Assembly (NCBI RefSeq): GCF_011059185.1
Contig: NZ_JAALFE010000001.1
Coordinates: forward strand, 1 to 64,000
Direction of reading: 5' to 3'
From: Paragemmobacter kunshanensis
GTDB lineage: Bacteria; Pseudomonadota; Alphaproteobacteria; Rhodobacterales; Rhodobacteraceae
DNA: 64,000 nucleotides
Shown: piece after piece, positions 51,715-62,818 of the stretch
Numbering within the stretch: position 1 is the stretch's first letter
Layout: the number at the start of each line of letters is the position of its first letter
Notes under the pieces: generated by a model
What the model saw: the letters and a program-made list of their open reading frames with translations, nothing else
The model's database searches: none
What the model was told of the DNA's origin: nothing
Translations under genes and position numbers: made by a program

Positions 51715-51929
51715 CGCTGCGGACTGATCCGGGGCCGGGCCGATAACGGCCCGCCGCGGATCGGCTCCGGCTTGCCTCTGTGCGCTTGCGCACCCTTAAC
51801 CATGATCCGGCAGCCCGCCCTGCCGGATCTTGTATGCACAGCCGTCTGCACTGCGCTGTTGCACTGCGCGGCTGAACGGTGGCCACGGGCGATCCGCGGC
51901 CTATTCTTCTGGAAAATCAGAAAGTTAAC

Positions 51930-52676
51930 CTAGACCAGATAACCGCCGTCGCTGTCATCCCCGGTCTCTTCCAGCAGCAGATCGAAGTCCCGCACGATGA
52001 TGTGGCGCTTGCCTTCCAGCTCGATCACGCCATCCCGCTTCAGCGCGCTGACCTGGCGGCTCACCGTTTCCAGCGTCAGGCCCAGGTAATCGGCCATCTC
52101 CTCGCGCGTCAGCGGCAGGTCGAACACGATCGACCCCTTCGCCGCCTTCAGCTTCAGATGCGCATCCCGCCGCGCGATGATCGCCAGAAGCGAGGCGATC
52201 TTCTCGCGCGCCGTCTTGCGGCCCAGCAGAAGCATCCATTCCCGCGCGGCATCCAGTTCGTCCAGCGTCATCTCCAGCAGGCGCTGCGCGATATGCGGCG
52301 TCGACTGCATCAGTTCCTCGAAAGGTTTCTTGCGGAAACAACACATTACAAGATCGGTCGTCGCGGTCACGTCATAGGCCGCCGTCGTCCGCCCGGGCCG
52401 CCCGACGAAATCCGAAGGCAGCAGAAGGCCCACCATCTGCCGCCGCCCATCCTCCATCGTCTGGGTCAGCGTGGCGATTCCCGTCACGACCGAGGCCACG
52501 AAATCCATCCGGTCGCCCGACCAGATCACCGTCTGCCCCGCCTGATAGCTGCGGTAATACTTGATCTGCTCCAGCCGCTGCAGTTCATCCGATTCACATC
52601 GGGCGCACACCGCGCGATGCCGGATCGGGCAATCCCCACACTCGTGAGACACCGTCTGCAGGTCATGATGTGCCAT
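51930..52676 (-). CDS. fnrL: oxygen-sensing transcription regulator FnrL
   Basis: 248 aa, Crp/Fnr family. Cysteines 13, 16, 24 and 112/113 (Cys27 extra) match the 4Fe-4S sensing ligands of FNR; cyclic-nucleotide-like beta roll at 35-125; C-terminal HTH with EETVSRQVSALK-type recognition helix (LETVSRQVSALK). Loses its cluster in oxygen. Divergent from hemN with a shared FNR box, so it probably affects itself and hemN. Confidence 0.95.
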   Translation of the reverse strand: MAHHDLQTVSHECGDCPIRHRAVCARCESDELQRLEQIKYYRSYQAGQTVIWSGDRMDFVASVVTGIATLTQTMEDGRRQMVGLLLPSDFVGRPGRTTAAYDVTATTDLVMCCFRKKPFEELMQSTPHIAQRLLEMTLDELDAAREWMLLLGRKTAREKIASLLAIIARRDAHLKLKAAKGSIVFDLPLTREEMADYLGLTLETVSRQVSALKRDGVIELEGKRHIIVRDFDLLLEETGDDSDGGYLV

Positions 52677-52720
52677 GGCCGGCCTTTCTGTCTCTTGCCC
52701 GACAACCGATCAAGACATGT

Positions 52721-52734
52721 TTGATCTGCATCAA
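52721..52734. promoter_or_regulatory. FNR box between fnrL and hemN
   Basis: TTGATCTGCATCAA, a perfect match to TTGAT-N4-ATCAA. It lies 41.5 bp before the annotated hemN ATG and 51 bp before the fnrL ATG. Confidence 0.85.
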
Positions 52735-52768
52735 GGCCAAATTTCTGTCCTCTCATAAACCTATTCGA

Positions 52769-54124
52769 ATGACCCATGAATCGCAACTCATGCGCCTCGG
52801 TCTTTTTGACGCGCGGGTGCCCAGATATACCAGCTATCCCACCGCCCCGCATTTCGGGGCGGCGGTTGATTCCGGGCTTTTTACCGAATGGATTCAAGCG
52901 ATTCCGGCCGGTTCCGCGATCTCGCTCTACCTGCATGTGCCGTTCTGCCGCAGGCTTTGCTGGTTCTGCGCCTGCCGCACGCAGGGCACTTCGTCGGATG
53001 AACCCGTCCGCGCCTATGCCCAGACATTGAAGGCCGAAATCGCGCTGCTGCGGCGCCATCTCGCGCCCGGCATCACCCTGTCGCGGCTGCACTGGGGCGG
53101 CGGCACGCCCACCCTCATGCCCGCCGACATGATGCGCGATCTGGCCGGAACGATCCTTGACGCCGTTCCGATGGGACCGGGGGCAGAGTTCTCGGTCGAG
53201 ATCGACCCGAACGAAATCGACGAGGCCCGCCTCGACGCGCTGGCCGCCTCCGGCATGAACCGCGCCTCCATCGGCGTGCAGGACTTTGATCCGGAAATCC
53301 AGAAGACCATCGGCCGCGAACAGAGCTATGACCTGACCAAGCGCGTCGCCGACATGATCCGCGCCCGCGGCATCTGCAGCCTGAATGCCGATATTCTTTA
53401 CGGTCTGCCCCATCAGACAAAGGCGAAAATCGCCGAGTCCGTGCAGAAACTGCTGACCCTGTCGCCCGACCGCGTGGCCCTCTACGGCTATGCCCATGTC
53501 CCCTGGATGAGCCGCCGCCAGCAGATGATCCCCTCGGACGCCATGCCCACCCCCGAGGAACGCCTGCGCCTGTTCGAAACCGCGCGGCAGCTTTTCACCT
53601 GGGACGGCTATCAGGAAATCGGCATCGACCATTTCGCCCGGCCCGAGGATGGCATGGCCGTCGCCGCCCGCAACGGCACGCTGCGCCGCAACTTCCAGGG
53701 CTATACCGATGATACCGCCCCCGTCCTTGTCGGGCTGGGCGCATCCTCCATCAGCCGCTTTCCCCAGGGCTATGCGCAGAACGTTTCGGGCACCTCGGAT
53801 TATACCAAGGCGATCCGCGCGGGGCGTTTTTCCACCCATCGCGGCCATGTCTTTGCGGGCGAAGACCTGCTTCGCGCGCGGATCATCGAGGCGCTGATGT
53901 GCGATTTCCGCGTTGATCGGGCGGAACTGATGCGCGACTTCGGCACCCGGCCCGAACGTCTGGATCAATTGTTCGATGCCGCCGCATCCGCCTTTCCCGG
54001 CATGGTCGACAACGGCCCCGAGGGCCTGTCCATCCCGCCGAAAGGCCGCCCGCTGACCCGCATGATCGCCCGCGCCTTCGACGCCTATGATCAGTCAAAG
54101 GCACAGCATTCCGCGGCGATCTGA
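52769..54124 (+). CDS. hemN: oxygen-independent coproporphyrinogen-III dehydrogenase
   Basis: 451 aa (ATG 52769; ATG 52790 is an alternative, neither has a good ribosome site). Radical-SAM cluster CRRLCWFC with Cys60, Cys64, Cys67 plus Cys69; RYTSYPTAPHF at the N-terminus; LHWGGGTPTLM and DILYGLPHQT. Oxidises coproporphyrinogen III without O2 using SAM. FNR box upstream; complements HemF. Confidence 0.95.
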   Translation: MTHESQLMRLGLFDARVPRYTSYPTAPHFGAAVDSGLFTEWIQAIPAGSAISLYLHVPFCRRLCWFCACRTQGTSSDEPVRAYAQTLKAEIALLRRHLAPGITLSRLHWGGGTPTLMPADMMRDLAGTILDAVPMGPGAEFSVEIDPNEIDEARLDALAASGMNRASIGVQDFDPEIQKTIGREQSYDLTKRVADMIRARGICSLNADILYGLPHQTKAKIAESVQKLLTLSPDRVALYGYAHVPWMSRRQQMIPSDAMPTPEERLRLFETARQLFTWDGYQEIGIDHFARPEDGMAVAARNGTLRRNFQGYTDDTAPVLVGLGASSISRFPQGYAQNVSGTSDYTKAIRAGRFSTHRGHVFAGEDLLRARIIEALMCDFRVDRAELMRDFGTRPERLDQLFDAAASAFPGMVDNGPEGLSIPPKGRPLTRMIARAFDAYDQSKAQHSAAI

Positions 54125-54137
54125 AGGGCGGGGCGGC

Positions 54138-55361
54138 CTAGCTGCCCTGCCGCTCCACCATCTCGATCATCCGCGGCAGGCAGATCCGGCGCAGGTCATA
54201 GCGATCCAGCACCGTCTGCCGCGCCGCCGCGCGCAGTGGCGCAAAGCGTTCCGGCTCTGCCAGAGCGGTGATCAGCGTCTGCGACCAGGCCGCGACATCG
54301 AAGAAATCCACCAGCAGCCCGTTCTGGCCATGGCGGATCACCTCGCGCACGGGGGCCGTGTCCGATCCGATCACCAGCGCGCCGGCCGACATCGCCTCGA
54401 CCATCGACCATGACAGAACGAAGGGATAGGTCAGATAGGCATGCGCCCGGCTGACCTGCATCAGCGACAGGAATGTGCCATAGGGCACCTTGCCCAGGAA
54501 ATGCACGCGGCTTGCGTCGATCCGGCCGCGCACCTCGTCCAGGTAGATGTCCTTCCAGCGCCGCCCGTCCCTTGGCGCGGGGCCATAGCTGACCTCGTCG
54601 CCCCCCACGATCACCACCTGCGCCGCGGGCCGGGCGGCCAGCACCTCGGGCAGGGCGCGGATGAAGGTGTGATAGCCCCGATAGGGTTCCAGGTTGCGGT
54701 TGACGAAGGTCAGCACCTCATCCCCGGCGCGCAGGACATGGCCGCCGGGCAGTTCCACCATGGCCGCCGGATCCGGCGTCACCTTGTCGCTGTCGACACC
54801 GTCGAAGATCACCTCGATCATCCGGCGCAGGGCGGGCGGATAGGTGGAGGCCTGCCATTCCGTCGGCGCGATCCCGGCATCGGCATGCAGCAGGGACTGG
54901 CCCAGATGCGCCGCGCGGCCCTGCGCAATCATCACCTGATCAAATCCGGCATCCCCCGCCTCGGGATCGAAGCCGACATCCGCGCCCCGCCCGCGATAGT
55001 AGAATTCGGCATAGACGATCAGCCGCGCCTCGGGCCAGACTTCCTTCAGGAACAGCGTCTCGCCCCAGCCGGAATGGCCGAAGATCACATCCGGCACATA
55101 ACCCGTCTCGTTGCGCAGCCGCAGGCAGGCACGCGCCACGGTGACGCCCCGGTCGCTCTGGGTGATGAAGTTGCGCCCCAGCCGGGCCTGCGCCGCCTCG
55201 ACCTTTGCCCCGTCATGGCGATAGCGCAGGGTCGGGATATCCGTCGCGCGCTGGTTGCGGATGTCGGTCAGGGCCGTGACCTCGTGGCCGCGCGCCTTCA
55301 GCGCGGGCGCAAGATGCAGGAACTGGCCGGGAAAGTTCTGATGGACGAGAAGGATCTTCAC
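54138..55361 (-). CDS. GT4-family glycosyltransferase
   Basis: 407 aa, GT-B fold. Start [21 protein letters not shown]-terminal nucleotide-sugar domain with SWSMVEAMSAGALVIGSDTAPVREVI and HGQNGLLVDFFD, the E-x7-E region of GT4. Soluble; transfers a sugar to an unknown acceptor. Its ATG overlaps the yejF stop (ATGA), making it the last gene of the yej operon, an unusual partner. Confidence 0.85.
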   Translation of the reverse strand: MKILLVHQNFPGQFLHLAPALKARGHEVTALTDIRNQRATDIPTLRYRHDGAKVEAAQARLGRNFITQSDRGVTVARACLRLRNETGYVPDVIFGHSGWGETLFLKEVWPEARLIVYAEFYYRGRGADVGFDPEAGDAGFDQVMIAQGRAAHLGQSLLHADAGIAPTEWQASTYPPALRRMIEVIFDGVDSDKVTPDPAAMVELPGGHVLRAGDEVLTFVNRNLEPYRGYHTFIRALPEVLAARPAAQVVIVGGDEVSYGPAPRDGRRWKDIYLDEVRGRIDASRVHFLGKVPYGTFLSLMQVSRAHAYLTYPFVLSWSMVEAMSAGALVIGSDTAPVREVIRHGQNGLLVDFFDVAAWSQTLITALAEPERFAPLRAAARQTVLDRYDLRRICLPRMIEMVERQGS

Positions 55362-56953
55362 GCAGACACCCCCCCGAAGGCCGCCGCCATCAGGGTTCTG
55401 GTATAGTCATTCTGCGGCCGTTCGAAAACCGCCTCCGAAGCGCCCGCCTCAACCACATCACCCGCCTTCATCACGATCACCCTGTGCGACAACGCCTTCA
55501 CCACCCGCAAGTCGTGGCTGATGAAAATGTAGGCCAGGCCCCACTTGCGTTGCAACGCCCGAAGCAGGTCGACGATCTGCACCTGCACCGTCATGTCCAG
55601 CGCGCTGGTCGGTTCGTCCAGCACCACAAGCCGGGGCCGCAGGATCATCGCCCGGGCAATGGCGATGCGCTGCCGCTGCCCGCCGGAAAATTCATGCGGA
55701 TATCGCCCCATCCAGTCGGGGTTCAGGCCCACTTCGGCCATGATCTCGGCCACCATGGCGCGGCGGTCGCGCCCGGGTTCCAGCCCATGCACGCCCAGGC
55801 CTTCGGCGATGATCTGTTCCGCCGTCATGCGCGGGGAAAGGCTGCCGAAAGGATCCTGGAACACCACCTGCATGTCGCGCCGCAGCGCCCGCAGATCGGC
55901 CCCGCGCGCACCCCTCAGGTCGCGCCCCATGAAGACCACGGGCCCTTCGGACCCGATCAGCCGCAGGATCGCCAGGGCAAGCGTCGTCTTGCCCGATCCG
56001 CTTTCCCCCACGATGCCCAGCGTTTCGCCTGCCCGCACCGACAGCGTGGCGTCATTCACCGCCTTCACATGGCCCACGGTCCGCCGCATCAGCCCGCGCT
56101 GGATGGGAAACCAGACGCGCAGCCCTTCGGTGCGCACCACTTCGGGCGCATCGGCGGGCACGGGTTCGGGCAGGCCCGTCGGCTCGGCCGCCAGAAGCTT
56201 GCGCGTATAGGCATGCTGCGGATTGGCAAAGATCTCTGCCGCCGGTCCCTGTTCCACGATCTCGCCGCCCTGCATGACGCAGACGCGATCCGCGATCCGC
56301 CGCACGATGCCAAGGTCATGGGTGATGAACAGAAGGCTCAACCCTTCCCGCGCCTTCAGTTCGGCCAGCAGGTCAAGGATTTGCGCCTGGATCGTCACAT
56401 CCAGCGCGGTTGTCGGTTCATCGGCGATCAGCAGTTCCGGCCCGTTGGCCAGCGCCATGGCGATCATCACCCGCTGGCGCTGCCCCCCCGAAAGCTGGTG
56501 CGGATAGGCCCCAAGCCGGCTTTCCGCCTCGGCGATGCCGACCTTTTCCAGAAGTTCCACGATCCGCGCCCGCGCCGCATCGCCCGTCAGGCCCTGATGC
56601 AGGGCCAGGCTTTCGCCCAACTGCCGCTCGATCGTGTGCAGGGGGTTCAGGCTCGTCATCGGCTCCTGGAAGATGAAGCTGATGTCATTGCCCCGCACGC
56701 GGCGCAGTTCGGCCTCTGACGCGCCCACCATTTCGCGGCCAAGATAGCGGATCGACCCTTCGACCCCCGCGCTGTCGGGCAGCAGCGACACGGTCGACAG
56801 CGCCGTAACCGACTTGCCCGATCCGCTTTCCCCCACCAGTGCGACCGTCTCGCCCTTGCCGACGGTGAAGCTCACGCCCTTCACCGCCTCGATCACGCGG
56901 CCATCCTGACGGAACCGCACGGAAAGCCCCGAAACCTCCAGCACCGCGTTCAT
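55358..56953 (-). CDS. yejF: peptide ABC transporter ATPase (double domain), YejF
   Basis: 531 aa with two complete ABC domains: Walker A GESGSGKS twice, signatures LSGGQRQRV and FSGGQRQRI, Walker [13 protein letters not shown] and [12 protein letters not shown]. This double ATPase is the YejF form. Drives peptide uptake; in enterics Yej imports microcin C. Confidence 0.92.
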   Translation of the reverse strand: MNAVLEVSGLSVRFRQDGRVIEAVKGVSFTVGKGETVALVGESGSGKSVTALSTVSLLPDSAGVEGSIRYLGREMVGASEAELRRVRGNDISFIFQEPMTSLNPLHTIERQLGESLALHQGLTGDAARARIVELLEKVGIAEAESRLGAYPHQLSGGQRQRVMIAMALANGPELLIADEPTTALDVTIQAQILDLLAELKAREGLSLLFITHDLGIVRRIADRVCVMQGGEIVEQGPAAEIFANPQHAYTRKLLAAEPTGLPEPVPADAPEVVRTEGLRVWFPIQRGLMRRTVGHVKAVNDATLSVRAGETLGIVGESGSGKTTLALAILRLIGSEGPVVFMGRDLRGARGADLRALRRDMQVVFQDPFGSLSPRMTAEQIIAEGLGVHGLEPGRDRRAMVAEIMAEVGLNPDWMGRYPHEFSGGQRQRIAIARAMILRPRLVVLDEPTSALDMTVQVQIVDLLRALQRKWGLAYIFISHDLRVVKALSHRVIVMKAGDVVEAGASEAVFERPQNDYTRTLMAAAFGGVSA

Positions 56954-58065
56954 CGGAAGGTCTTTCTCGGGTCAAAGGCATCGCGCACGCCTTCAAAGAT
57001 GAAGACCAGAAGGCTGAGCATGATGGCAAAGGTGAAGAAGGCGGTGAAACCCAGCCAGGGCGCCTGCAGGTTCTGCTTGGCCTGCTGGGTCAGTTCGCCA
57101 AGGCTGGGCGCGCTTTCGGGCAGGCCGAAGCCAAGGAAATCCAGCGTGGCAAGGCTGCCGATGGTGCCGGTGATGATGAAGGGCAGCATGGTCAGCGTGG
57201 CCACCATGGCATTGGGCAGCACATGGCGGAACATGATCACAAGGTCCGACACGCCCAGCGCCTTGGCCGCGCGCACATATTCGAAGTTGCGCGCCCGCAG
57301 GAATTCCGCCCGCACCACGCCCACCAGCGCCGTCCAGCCGAACAGCACCATCAGCCCCACCAGAAGCCAGAAATCCATGGTGAAGATCGCGGCCACGATG
57401 ATGATGACGTAAAGGCTGGGCGTGGATCCCCACAATTCGATGATCCGCTGAAAGATCAGGTCGGTCAGGCCGCCGAAATAGCCCTGCACCGCCCCGGCGG
57501 CGATGCCCACGACCGAGGTGATCAGCGTCACGATCAACGCGAAACTGACCGACAGGCGGAACCCGTAGATCACCCGCGCCAGCACGTCGCGCGCCGTGTC
57601 ATCCGTGCCAAGCCAGTGGTTCGCATCCGGCGCCGAAGGCGCTGGCCCCGCCAGATCGTTGATCGTGTTATAGCTGTAGGGGATCGGCGGCCACAGGATC
57701 CAGCCCTGCACGAAGTCGGGATCCGCGCCTGCCCGGCTGCCATCCTCCACCTGCGCGATCACCCCTTCGGGATCGTCCCAGCAATCCAGACTGCCGCCTG
57801 ACCGGATCAGGCATTGCACCTCGATATCGGTGTATTTCGCCTCGGTCCGGAAATCGCCGCCAAAGGCCGTTTCGGGATAGAAGCGCAGGAAGGGCGTGTG
57901 CAACTCGCCCCGATAGCTGACCAGCAGGGGGCGGTCATTCGCGATCACCTCGGCGCAAAGCGTGATGCCGTAAAGCACAAGGAATATCCAAAGCGACCAG
58001 AAGGCCCGGCGATTGGCCTTGAAGTTGCGCCAGCGGCGCTGGTTCAGCGGGGACAGTGCCATCAT
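56950..58065 (-). CDS. yejE: peptide ABC transporter permease YejE
   Basis: 371 aa. N-terminal helix after [19 protein letters not shown], then five membrane helices with the permease EAA loop [21 protein letters not shown]. DppC/OppC family. ATGA overlap with both neighbours. Confidence 0.92.
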   Translation of the reverse strand: MMALSPLNQRRWRNFKANRRAFWSLWIFLVLYGITLCAEVIANDRPLLVSYRGELHTPFLRFYPETAFGGDFRTEAKYTDIEVQCLIRSGGSLDCWDDPEGVIAQVEDGSRAGADPDFVQGWILWPPIPYSYNTINDLAGPAPSAPDANHWLGTDDTARDVLARVIYGFRLSVSFALIVTLITSVVGIAAGAVQGYFGGLTDLIFQRIIELWGSTPSLYVIIIVAAIFTMDFWLLVGLMVLFGWTALVGVVRAEFLRARNFEYVRAAKALGVSDLVIMFRHVLPNAMVATLTMLPFIITGTIGSLATLDFLGFGLPESAPSLGELTQQAKQNLQAPWLGFTAFFTFAIMLSLLVFIFEGVRDAFDPRKTFR

Positions 58066-59210
58066 CCCCTCCGCGAGCCAAAGTCGATCCGGGGGTCGAT
58101 CCAGACATACATCAGATCCGAAATGATCCCCATCACCAGCCCGATCAGGCCAAAGAAGAACAGCGTGCCGAAGATCACCGGATAATCCCGCTCTACCGCG
58201 GCGCGGAAGCCCAACTGCCCCAGCCCATCAAGCGAGAAGATCGTCTCGATGATCAGGCTGCCCCCGAAAAAGACGCTGACGAACAGCGCCGGAAAGCCCG
58301 CGATCACGATCAGCATCGCATTGCGGAAGACATGGCCATAAAGCACGCGCCCCTCGCTCAGCCCCTTGGCGCGGGCGGTCATCACGTATTGCTTCTTGAT
58401 CTCATCCAGAAAGCTGTTCTTGGTCAGCAGCGTCAGCGTGGCAAAGCTGGAAATGGTCGAGGCGATGACCGGCAACGCGATATGCCAGAGGTAATCCAGC
58501 GCCTTGCCCATCAGCGACAGCTGTTCCCAGTTGTCCGATGTCAGCCCGCGCAGCGGGAAGATCTTCCAGTAGGATCCGCCCGCGAACAGCACCAAGAGCA
58601 GGATCGCGAACAGGAAGCCGGGGATCGCATAGCCCACGATGATCGCGCCGCTTGTCCATGTGTCAAAGGGCGTGCCGTCGCGCACGGCCTTTCGGATGCC
58701 CAGCGGGATGGAGATCAGATAGGCGATCAGCGTGGACCACAGGCCCAGCGTGATCGACACGGGCATCTTTTCGATCACCAGATCGACCACGTCGATGGAG
58801 CGGAAATAGCTTTCCCCGAAATCGAAGCGCATGTAGTTCCACATCATGATGAAGAACCGCTCGGTCGCGGGGATCATCTCTTTCCGGCATTCCGGCGCGG
58901 TGACGGATGGCGTGCCGGTGAACCCCTCGTCACAGACGATGCGCGCAAAGCCGAACTGCACTTCCAGCGCGGCCAGAAATTCCGGCGGCAGGCCCCGCGC
59001 GCCGATATAGCCGTCGTCGCGGCCCTGATCCACGCCCGCATCGCCGCCGCCCGACACGCTTTCCAGCGCATCGCCATCGCCTTCCAGACGGGCGGCGACC
59101 TGTTCGATCGGGCCGCCCGGAACGAATTGTGTCAGGGAAAAGTTGATGACCATGATCCCGATCAGCGTCGGGATGATCAGCAACAGCCGCCTCAGGATAT
59201 AGGCGCCCAT
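58062..59210 (-). CDS. yejB: peptide ABC transporter permease YejB
   Basis: 382 aa. First helix [21 protein letters not shown] and LTQFVPGGP are typical of OppB/DppB; EAA loop [19 protein letters not shown]. Partner of YejE. It starts 20 nt after yejA. Confidence 0.92.
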   Translation of the reverse strand: MGAYILRRLLLIIPTLIGIMVINFSLTQFVPGGPIEQVAARLEGDGDALESVSGGGDAGVDQGRDDGYIGARGLPPEFLAALEVQFGFARIVCDEGFTGTPSVTAPECRKEMIPATERFFIMMWNYMRFDFGESYFRSIDVVDLVIEKMPVSITLGLWSTLIAYLISIPLGIRKAVRDGTPFDTWTSGAIIVGYAIPGFLFAILLLVLFAGGSYWKIFPLRGLTSDNWEQLSLMGKALDYLWHIALPVIASTISSFATLTLLTKNSFLDEIKKQYVMTARAKGLSEGRVLYGHVFRNAMLIVIAGFPALFVSVFFGGSLIIETIFSLDGLGQLGFRAAVERDYPVIFGTLFFFGLIGLVMGIISDLMYVWIDPRIDFGSRRG

Positions 59211-59229
59211 CAGCGCTGCCCGCCTTCCA

Positions 59230-61152
59230 TCACTTCAACGCGCCGGATGCCCGCAGCGCGGCGGCCTTCTCGGCGTTGTACCACCAGAAATCCAGCTCTC
59301 CCAAGGCATAGGGGGGCAGCGTCTCGGGATGTTCGTACATGTCGTAATAGGCGATGGTATGCGTGGCCTTGAACCATTGCGGCACCCAGAACCGTTCGGA
59401 CCGCAGCACCCGGTCCAGCGCCTGTGTCGCGACGCGCAGCTTGTCGTTCGAATCCGCCGCCATCACCACATCGACCAGCCGGTCCACCGCGGGCGATTTC
59501 AGCCCCATCTGGTTGAAGGAGGACACATCCGCCGTTTCCGACCCGTAATACTGCTTCAACTCGGACCCCGAGATATAGTCGGACCGGGCATTGCCGGTGA
59601 TGATGTCGAAATCATATTGCGGCGGCCGGGTCCGCGCCTCCATCTGGGCATTGTCGATCGAGGTCATCAGCGCGTCGATCCCGATGGCCTTCAGGTTTTC
59701 GACATAGGGGTTGAAGACGCGGTCAAAGGTGGGGCTGTCGTTCAGGAATTCCACGCGCAGCACCTCGCCCTTGGCATTGCGGCGCAGGCCGTCATCGCCG
59801 ACGGTCCAGCCCGCCTCATCCAGCAGGGCGGAGGCCTTGCGCACATTGCCCCGATCCAGCTGCCGCTCGCCCGATGCGGGGGCCATCACCGCCTCATCCG
59901 TCAGGATGCTGGCGGGAAGCAGCCCCTCATCCACCAGCGGCTGCAGGATCGCCACCTCTTCCGGGCCGGGCGTGCCGGTGGCGGCAAGTTCGGTGTTTTC
60001 CCAGACGGAATGGATACGGTCGTAAAGCCCGTAGAACAGCGTGGCATTCGACCATTCGAAGTTGAACATCAACCCGATCGCCTCGCGCACACGCGGATCC
60101 TGGAATTTCTCGCGCCGCAGGTTGAACAGGAAGGCCTGCCCGCTGGCCTTGGCGCCCGAGGGCAGTTCGACCTTCTTCACCTGCCCGTTCGTCACGCTAG
60201 GGAAATCATATCCCGTGGCCCAGGTGATCGAGGACGCTTCGTTGCGGAAAGTGTAGTTGCCCGCCTTGAACCCTTCGAAGGCGGCCTGATAGTCGCCGTA
60301 ATATTCCACGCGGATCACGTCGAAATTGCCGCGCCCGCGATTGATGGGCAGGTCATTGCCCCAGTAATCCGGGTTGCGCCGCCACGCGATCGACTTGCCC
60401 ACATCCATCCTGTCCAGCACATATTGCCCGGTCCCCAGGAAGGGCGTCAGGCTGCTTTCCTCCAGATCCAGATTGTTCGCCTCGTAATGCGCCTTGGACA
60501 TGATCGGCAGCCCGCCCACGGATGCCGGAAGATCGCGGGTCGGCACGCCGGGTTTGAAGGTGAATTTCACCTTCAGCGGATCCAGCACCTCGGCCCTGTC
60601 GACCTGCTGGCCAAAGACGGTGCGGAAATCCGTCAGGCCCTTGGTCAGGAAGAGGTTGAAGGAAAACACCACATCCTCGGCCGTCATCGGGGTGCCGTCG
60701 GAAAAGGTGATGCCGGGGCGCAGGTTGAAGATCACCCAGGACCTGTCGGCCGGATATTCCATCGTCTCGCACAGCAGGCAGTAGGAGGTGCCGATTTCGT
60801 CGGCCGTGCTGGTCAGGATGGATTCATAGGGCGCCGAAGACAGCGCCGCCGCGCGCCCCTTCACGGAATAGGGGTTCATGCTGTCAAAGCCGCCCGCCGT
60901 CCAGATCGAAATCTCGCCCCCTTTCGGCGCATCGGGGTTCACGTAATCCAGATGCGCGAAGTCGGCCGGATATTTGGGCGGATCGCCGAAGGTGGTGATC
61001 GCATGGCTGGTGATCGTGTCCCCCTGGGCATGGGCCGCCACGGCCCAGGCCGCCGCCAGCGACAGCGCAAGAAGGCCGCTCCAGACGATCGGCCGCGCGG
61101 TCCACCGCACCGCCAAAGCCCCATCGCCCGCACCGGCCATTGCTCTGCGCAT
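59230..61152 (-). CDS. yejA: periplasmic peptide-binding protein YejA
   Basis: 640 aa from ATG 61152, chosen for GGGGAG 7 nt upstream. Signal-type hydrophobic segment [19 protein letters not shown], then a family-5 solute-binding fold with FHL-type motifs [21 protein letters not shown] and [10 protein letters not shown]. Captures oligopeptides for YejBEF. First gene of yejABEF. Confidence 0.92.
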   Translation of the reverse strand: MRRAMAGAGDGALAVRWTARPIVWSGLLALSLAAAWAVAAHAQGDTITSHAITTFGDPPKYPADFAHLDYVNPDAPKGGEISIWTAGGFDSMNPYSVKGRAAALSSAPYESILTSTADEIGTSYCLLCETMEYPADRSWVIFNLRPGITFSDGTPMTAEDVVFSFNLFLTKGLTDFRTVFGQQVDRAEVLDPLKVKFTFKPGVPTRDLPASVGGLPIMSKAHYEANNLDLEESSLTPFLGTGQYVLDRMDVGKSIAWRRNPDYWGNDLPINRGRGNFDVIRVEYYGDYQAAFEGFKAGNYTFRNEASSITWATGYDFPSVTNGQVKKVELPSGAKASGQAFLFNLRREKFQDPRVREAIGLMFNFEWSNATLFYGLYDRIHSVWENTELAATGTPGPEEVAILQPLVDEGLLPASILTDEAVMAPASGERQLDRGNVRKASALLDEAGWTVGDDGLRRNAKGEVLRVEFLNDSPTFDRVFNPYVENLKAIGIDALMTSIDNAQMEARTRPPQYDFDIITGNARSDYISGSELKQYYGSETADVSSFNQMGLKSPAVDRLVDVVMAADSNDKLRVATQALDRVLRSERFWVPQWFKATHTIAYYDMYEHPETLPPYALGELDFWWYNAEKAAALRASGALK

Positions 61153-61274
61153 CCCGCTCTCCCCTGTCATCGGCCTGTCACCGGCCTTCGCTTGCGGATG
61201 TAAGGTAATTCGCCCGATGTCCAAGCCACAAGTTGCGTTTGCGTGAAACGCACGCAATCAGCGGCCGGAAATGG

Positions 61275-61305
61275 CAAAAGGGCCGCTTCCTTGCGGAAAC
61301 GGCCC
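61275..61305 (-). terminator. rho-independent terminator of the cytochrome c gene
   Basis: GGGCCGCTTCC/GGAAACGGCCC, 11-bp stem with one mismatch and loop TTGC; on the minus strand it is followed by TTTTGCC. It lies 25 bp after the cytochrome stop. Confidence 0.8.
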
Positions 61306-61329
61306 CCTGCGCAATCAATCCCGCGCCAC

Positions 61330-61860
61330 TTACTGCACGGTGGCGAGATAGGCGATCAGGTTCGCCCGGTCTTCCACCTTGGGCAGACCCGCGAAAGACA
61401 TCTTGGTGCCCGGGGCATAGCCCTTGGGGTTTTCGAGGAAGGCGTTCAGATTGTCTTCCGACCAGACATCCGCCGCCATGCCGACCAGAACGTCGGAATA
61501 GGCGAACCCGGCCGAAGCGGCCTTGGCGCGACCCACGACGCCGTTCAGATGCGGGCCGGTGGCATCCGCGCCATCCAGCTTGTGGCAGGACTTGCACTTG
61601 GCAAAGACCTTCTCGCCCGCGGCCGGATCGGCCGAAGCAAGGACGGTCGCGAAATCGGGGCCTTCTTCCACGGCCTCACCAGCCGATTCCTCGGCCCCGG
61701 TGTCGATGGAATAGGCCTGCGCGATTTCCTCGCCTTCGCCACCATGGCTGTCATGGCCGACATGGTACAGGCTTTCCGCGCCCCAGGCCGCAAAGAGATA
61801 GACCAGCAGCGACCCGCAGATCGCACCGGTTGCCTTGGTCATCGTCATCGTGTCGAACAT
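61330..61860 (-). CDS. cycM: membrane-anchored cytochrome c (cytochrome c-y type)
   Basis: 176 aa from ATG 61860. One uncleaved N-terminal helix ([19 protein letters not shown]), an acidic linker of about 50 residues, then a class I cytochrome c domain with CKSCH and GTKMSF giving the Met ligand. This is the form of cytochrome c-y/CycM that carries electrons from the bc1 complex to the oxidases, including cbb3. Confidence 0.9.
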   Translation of the reverse strand: MFDTMTMTKATGAICGSLLVYLFAAWGAESLYHVGHDSHGGEGEEIAQAYSIDTGAEESAGEAVEEGPDFATVLASADPAAGEKVFAKCKSCHKLDGADATGPHLNGVVGRAKAASAGFAYSDVLVGMAADVWSEDNLNAFLENPKGYAPGTKMSFAGLPKVEDRANLIAYLATVQ

Positions 61861-61984
61861 GTCGCGCCTTCCCTTGGCCGTCGTTTGGCGCGGTATGTAT
61901 CCGCTTCCACCACCCGGTTTCAAGGTATACTAGCGCGACCAATCGCCCCTTTTGGGGGGTTTTCGCAGTTGGAGCCCAGCCGAC

Positions 61985-62818
61985 ATGACCGGACGCATCG
62001 CATTCCAGGGGGAACTCGGGGCCTATTCGCACCAGGCCTGCACGCAGGCCCGCCCCGAAATGGAGGCCGTGCCCTGCCAGACATTCGAGGATGTCGTCGA
62101 ACTTACCCGCTCGGGCGCTGTCGATCTGGGGATGCTTGCGGTCGAGAATTCCACCTATGGCCGCGTGGCGGATGTGCATTCCCTTCTGCCCCGGGCCGGG
62201 CTGCATATCGTGGACGAGGCCTTCGTGCGTGTCCATGTCAACCTGCTGGGCGTGCCCGGCGCGACGCTGGACCAGATCACCGAGGCGCATGGCCATGTGG
62301 TGATCCTGCCGCAATGCGCGGGCTTCCTGCGCAAGCACGGCATCAAGGGCAAGGTCAGCAGCGACAATGCCCGCGCCGCCCGCGAAGTGGCCGAAGCCGG
62401 CAATCCCGCCCGCGCGGCACTGGCATCAGAGCTGGCGGCCCGGATCTACGGGCTTGATGTCGTTGCCCGCCATATCGAGGATCACGCCAACAACACCACG
62501 CGCTTTCTGGTGATGTCGCGTGACCCCGATCTTTCCCGCCGCGGCGCGGGCCGGATGATGACGACCTTCACCTTCCGCGTCCGCAACATCCCTGCCGCAC
62601 TTTACAAGGCGATGGGCGGCTTCGCGACGAACGGGGTCAACATGACCAAGCTGGAAAGCTACATGGTCGGCGGCAGCTTCACCGCCACCGAATTCTACGC
62701 CGATATCGAAGGCCACCCGGAAGATCCGAATGTGAAACTGGCCTTCGACGAATTGCGCTATTTCACCTCGGCCTTCAACATCCTTGGCGTCTATCCGGCC
62801 GATCGCGAACGCGGCTAA
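61985..62818 (+). CDS. pheA: prephenate dehydratase
   Basis: 277 aa. Catalytic domain with GELGAYSHQA, AVENSTYGRV and HIEDHANNTTRFLVM (the TRF motif), then an ACT domain (RNIPAALYKAMGGF, NMTKLESYMVGG). No chorismate mutase domain, so it is the monofunctional form. Makes phenylpyruvate; the ACT domain gives phenylalanine control. The ESRP motif typical of many PheA reads ESYM here. Confidence 0.92.
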   Translation: MTGRIAFQGELGAYSHQACTQARPEMEAVPCQTFEDVVELTRSGAVDLGMLAVENSTYGRVADVHSLLPRAGLHIVDEAFVRVHVNLLGVPGATLDQITEAHGHVVILPQCAGFLRKHGIKGKVSSDNARAAREVAEAGNPARAALASELAARIYGLDVVARHIEDHANNTTRFLVMSRDPDLSRRGAGRMMTTFTFRVRNIPAALYKAMGGFATNGVNMTKLESYMVGGSFTATEFYADIEGHPEDPNVKLAFDELRYFTSAFNILGVYPADRERG

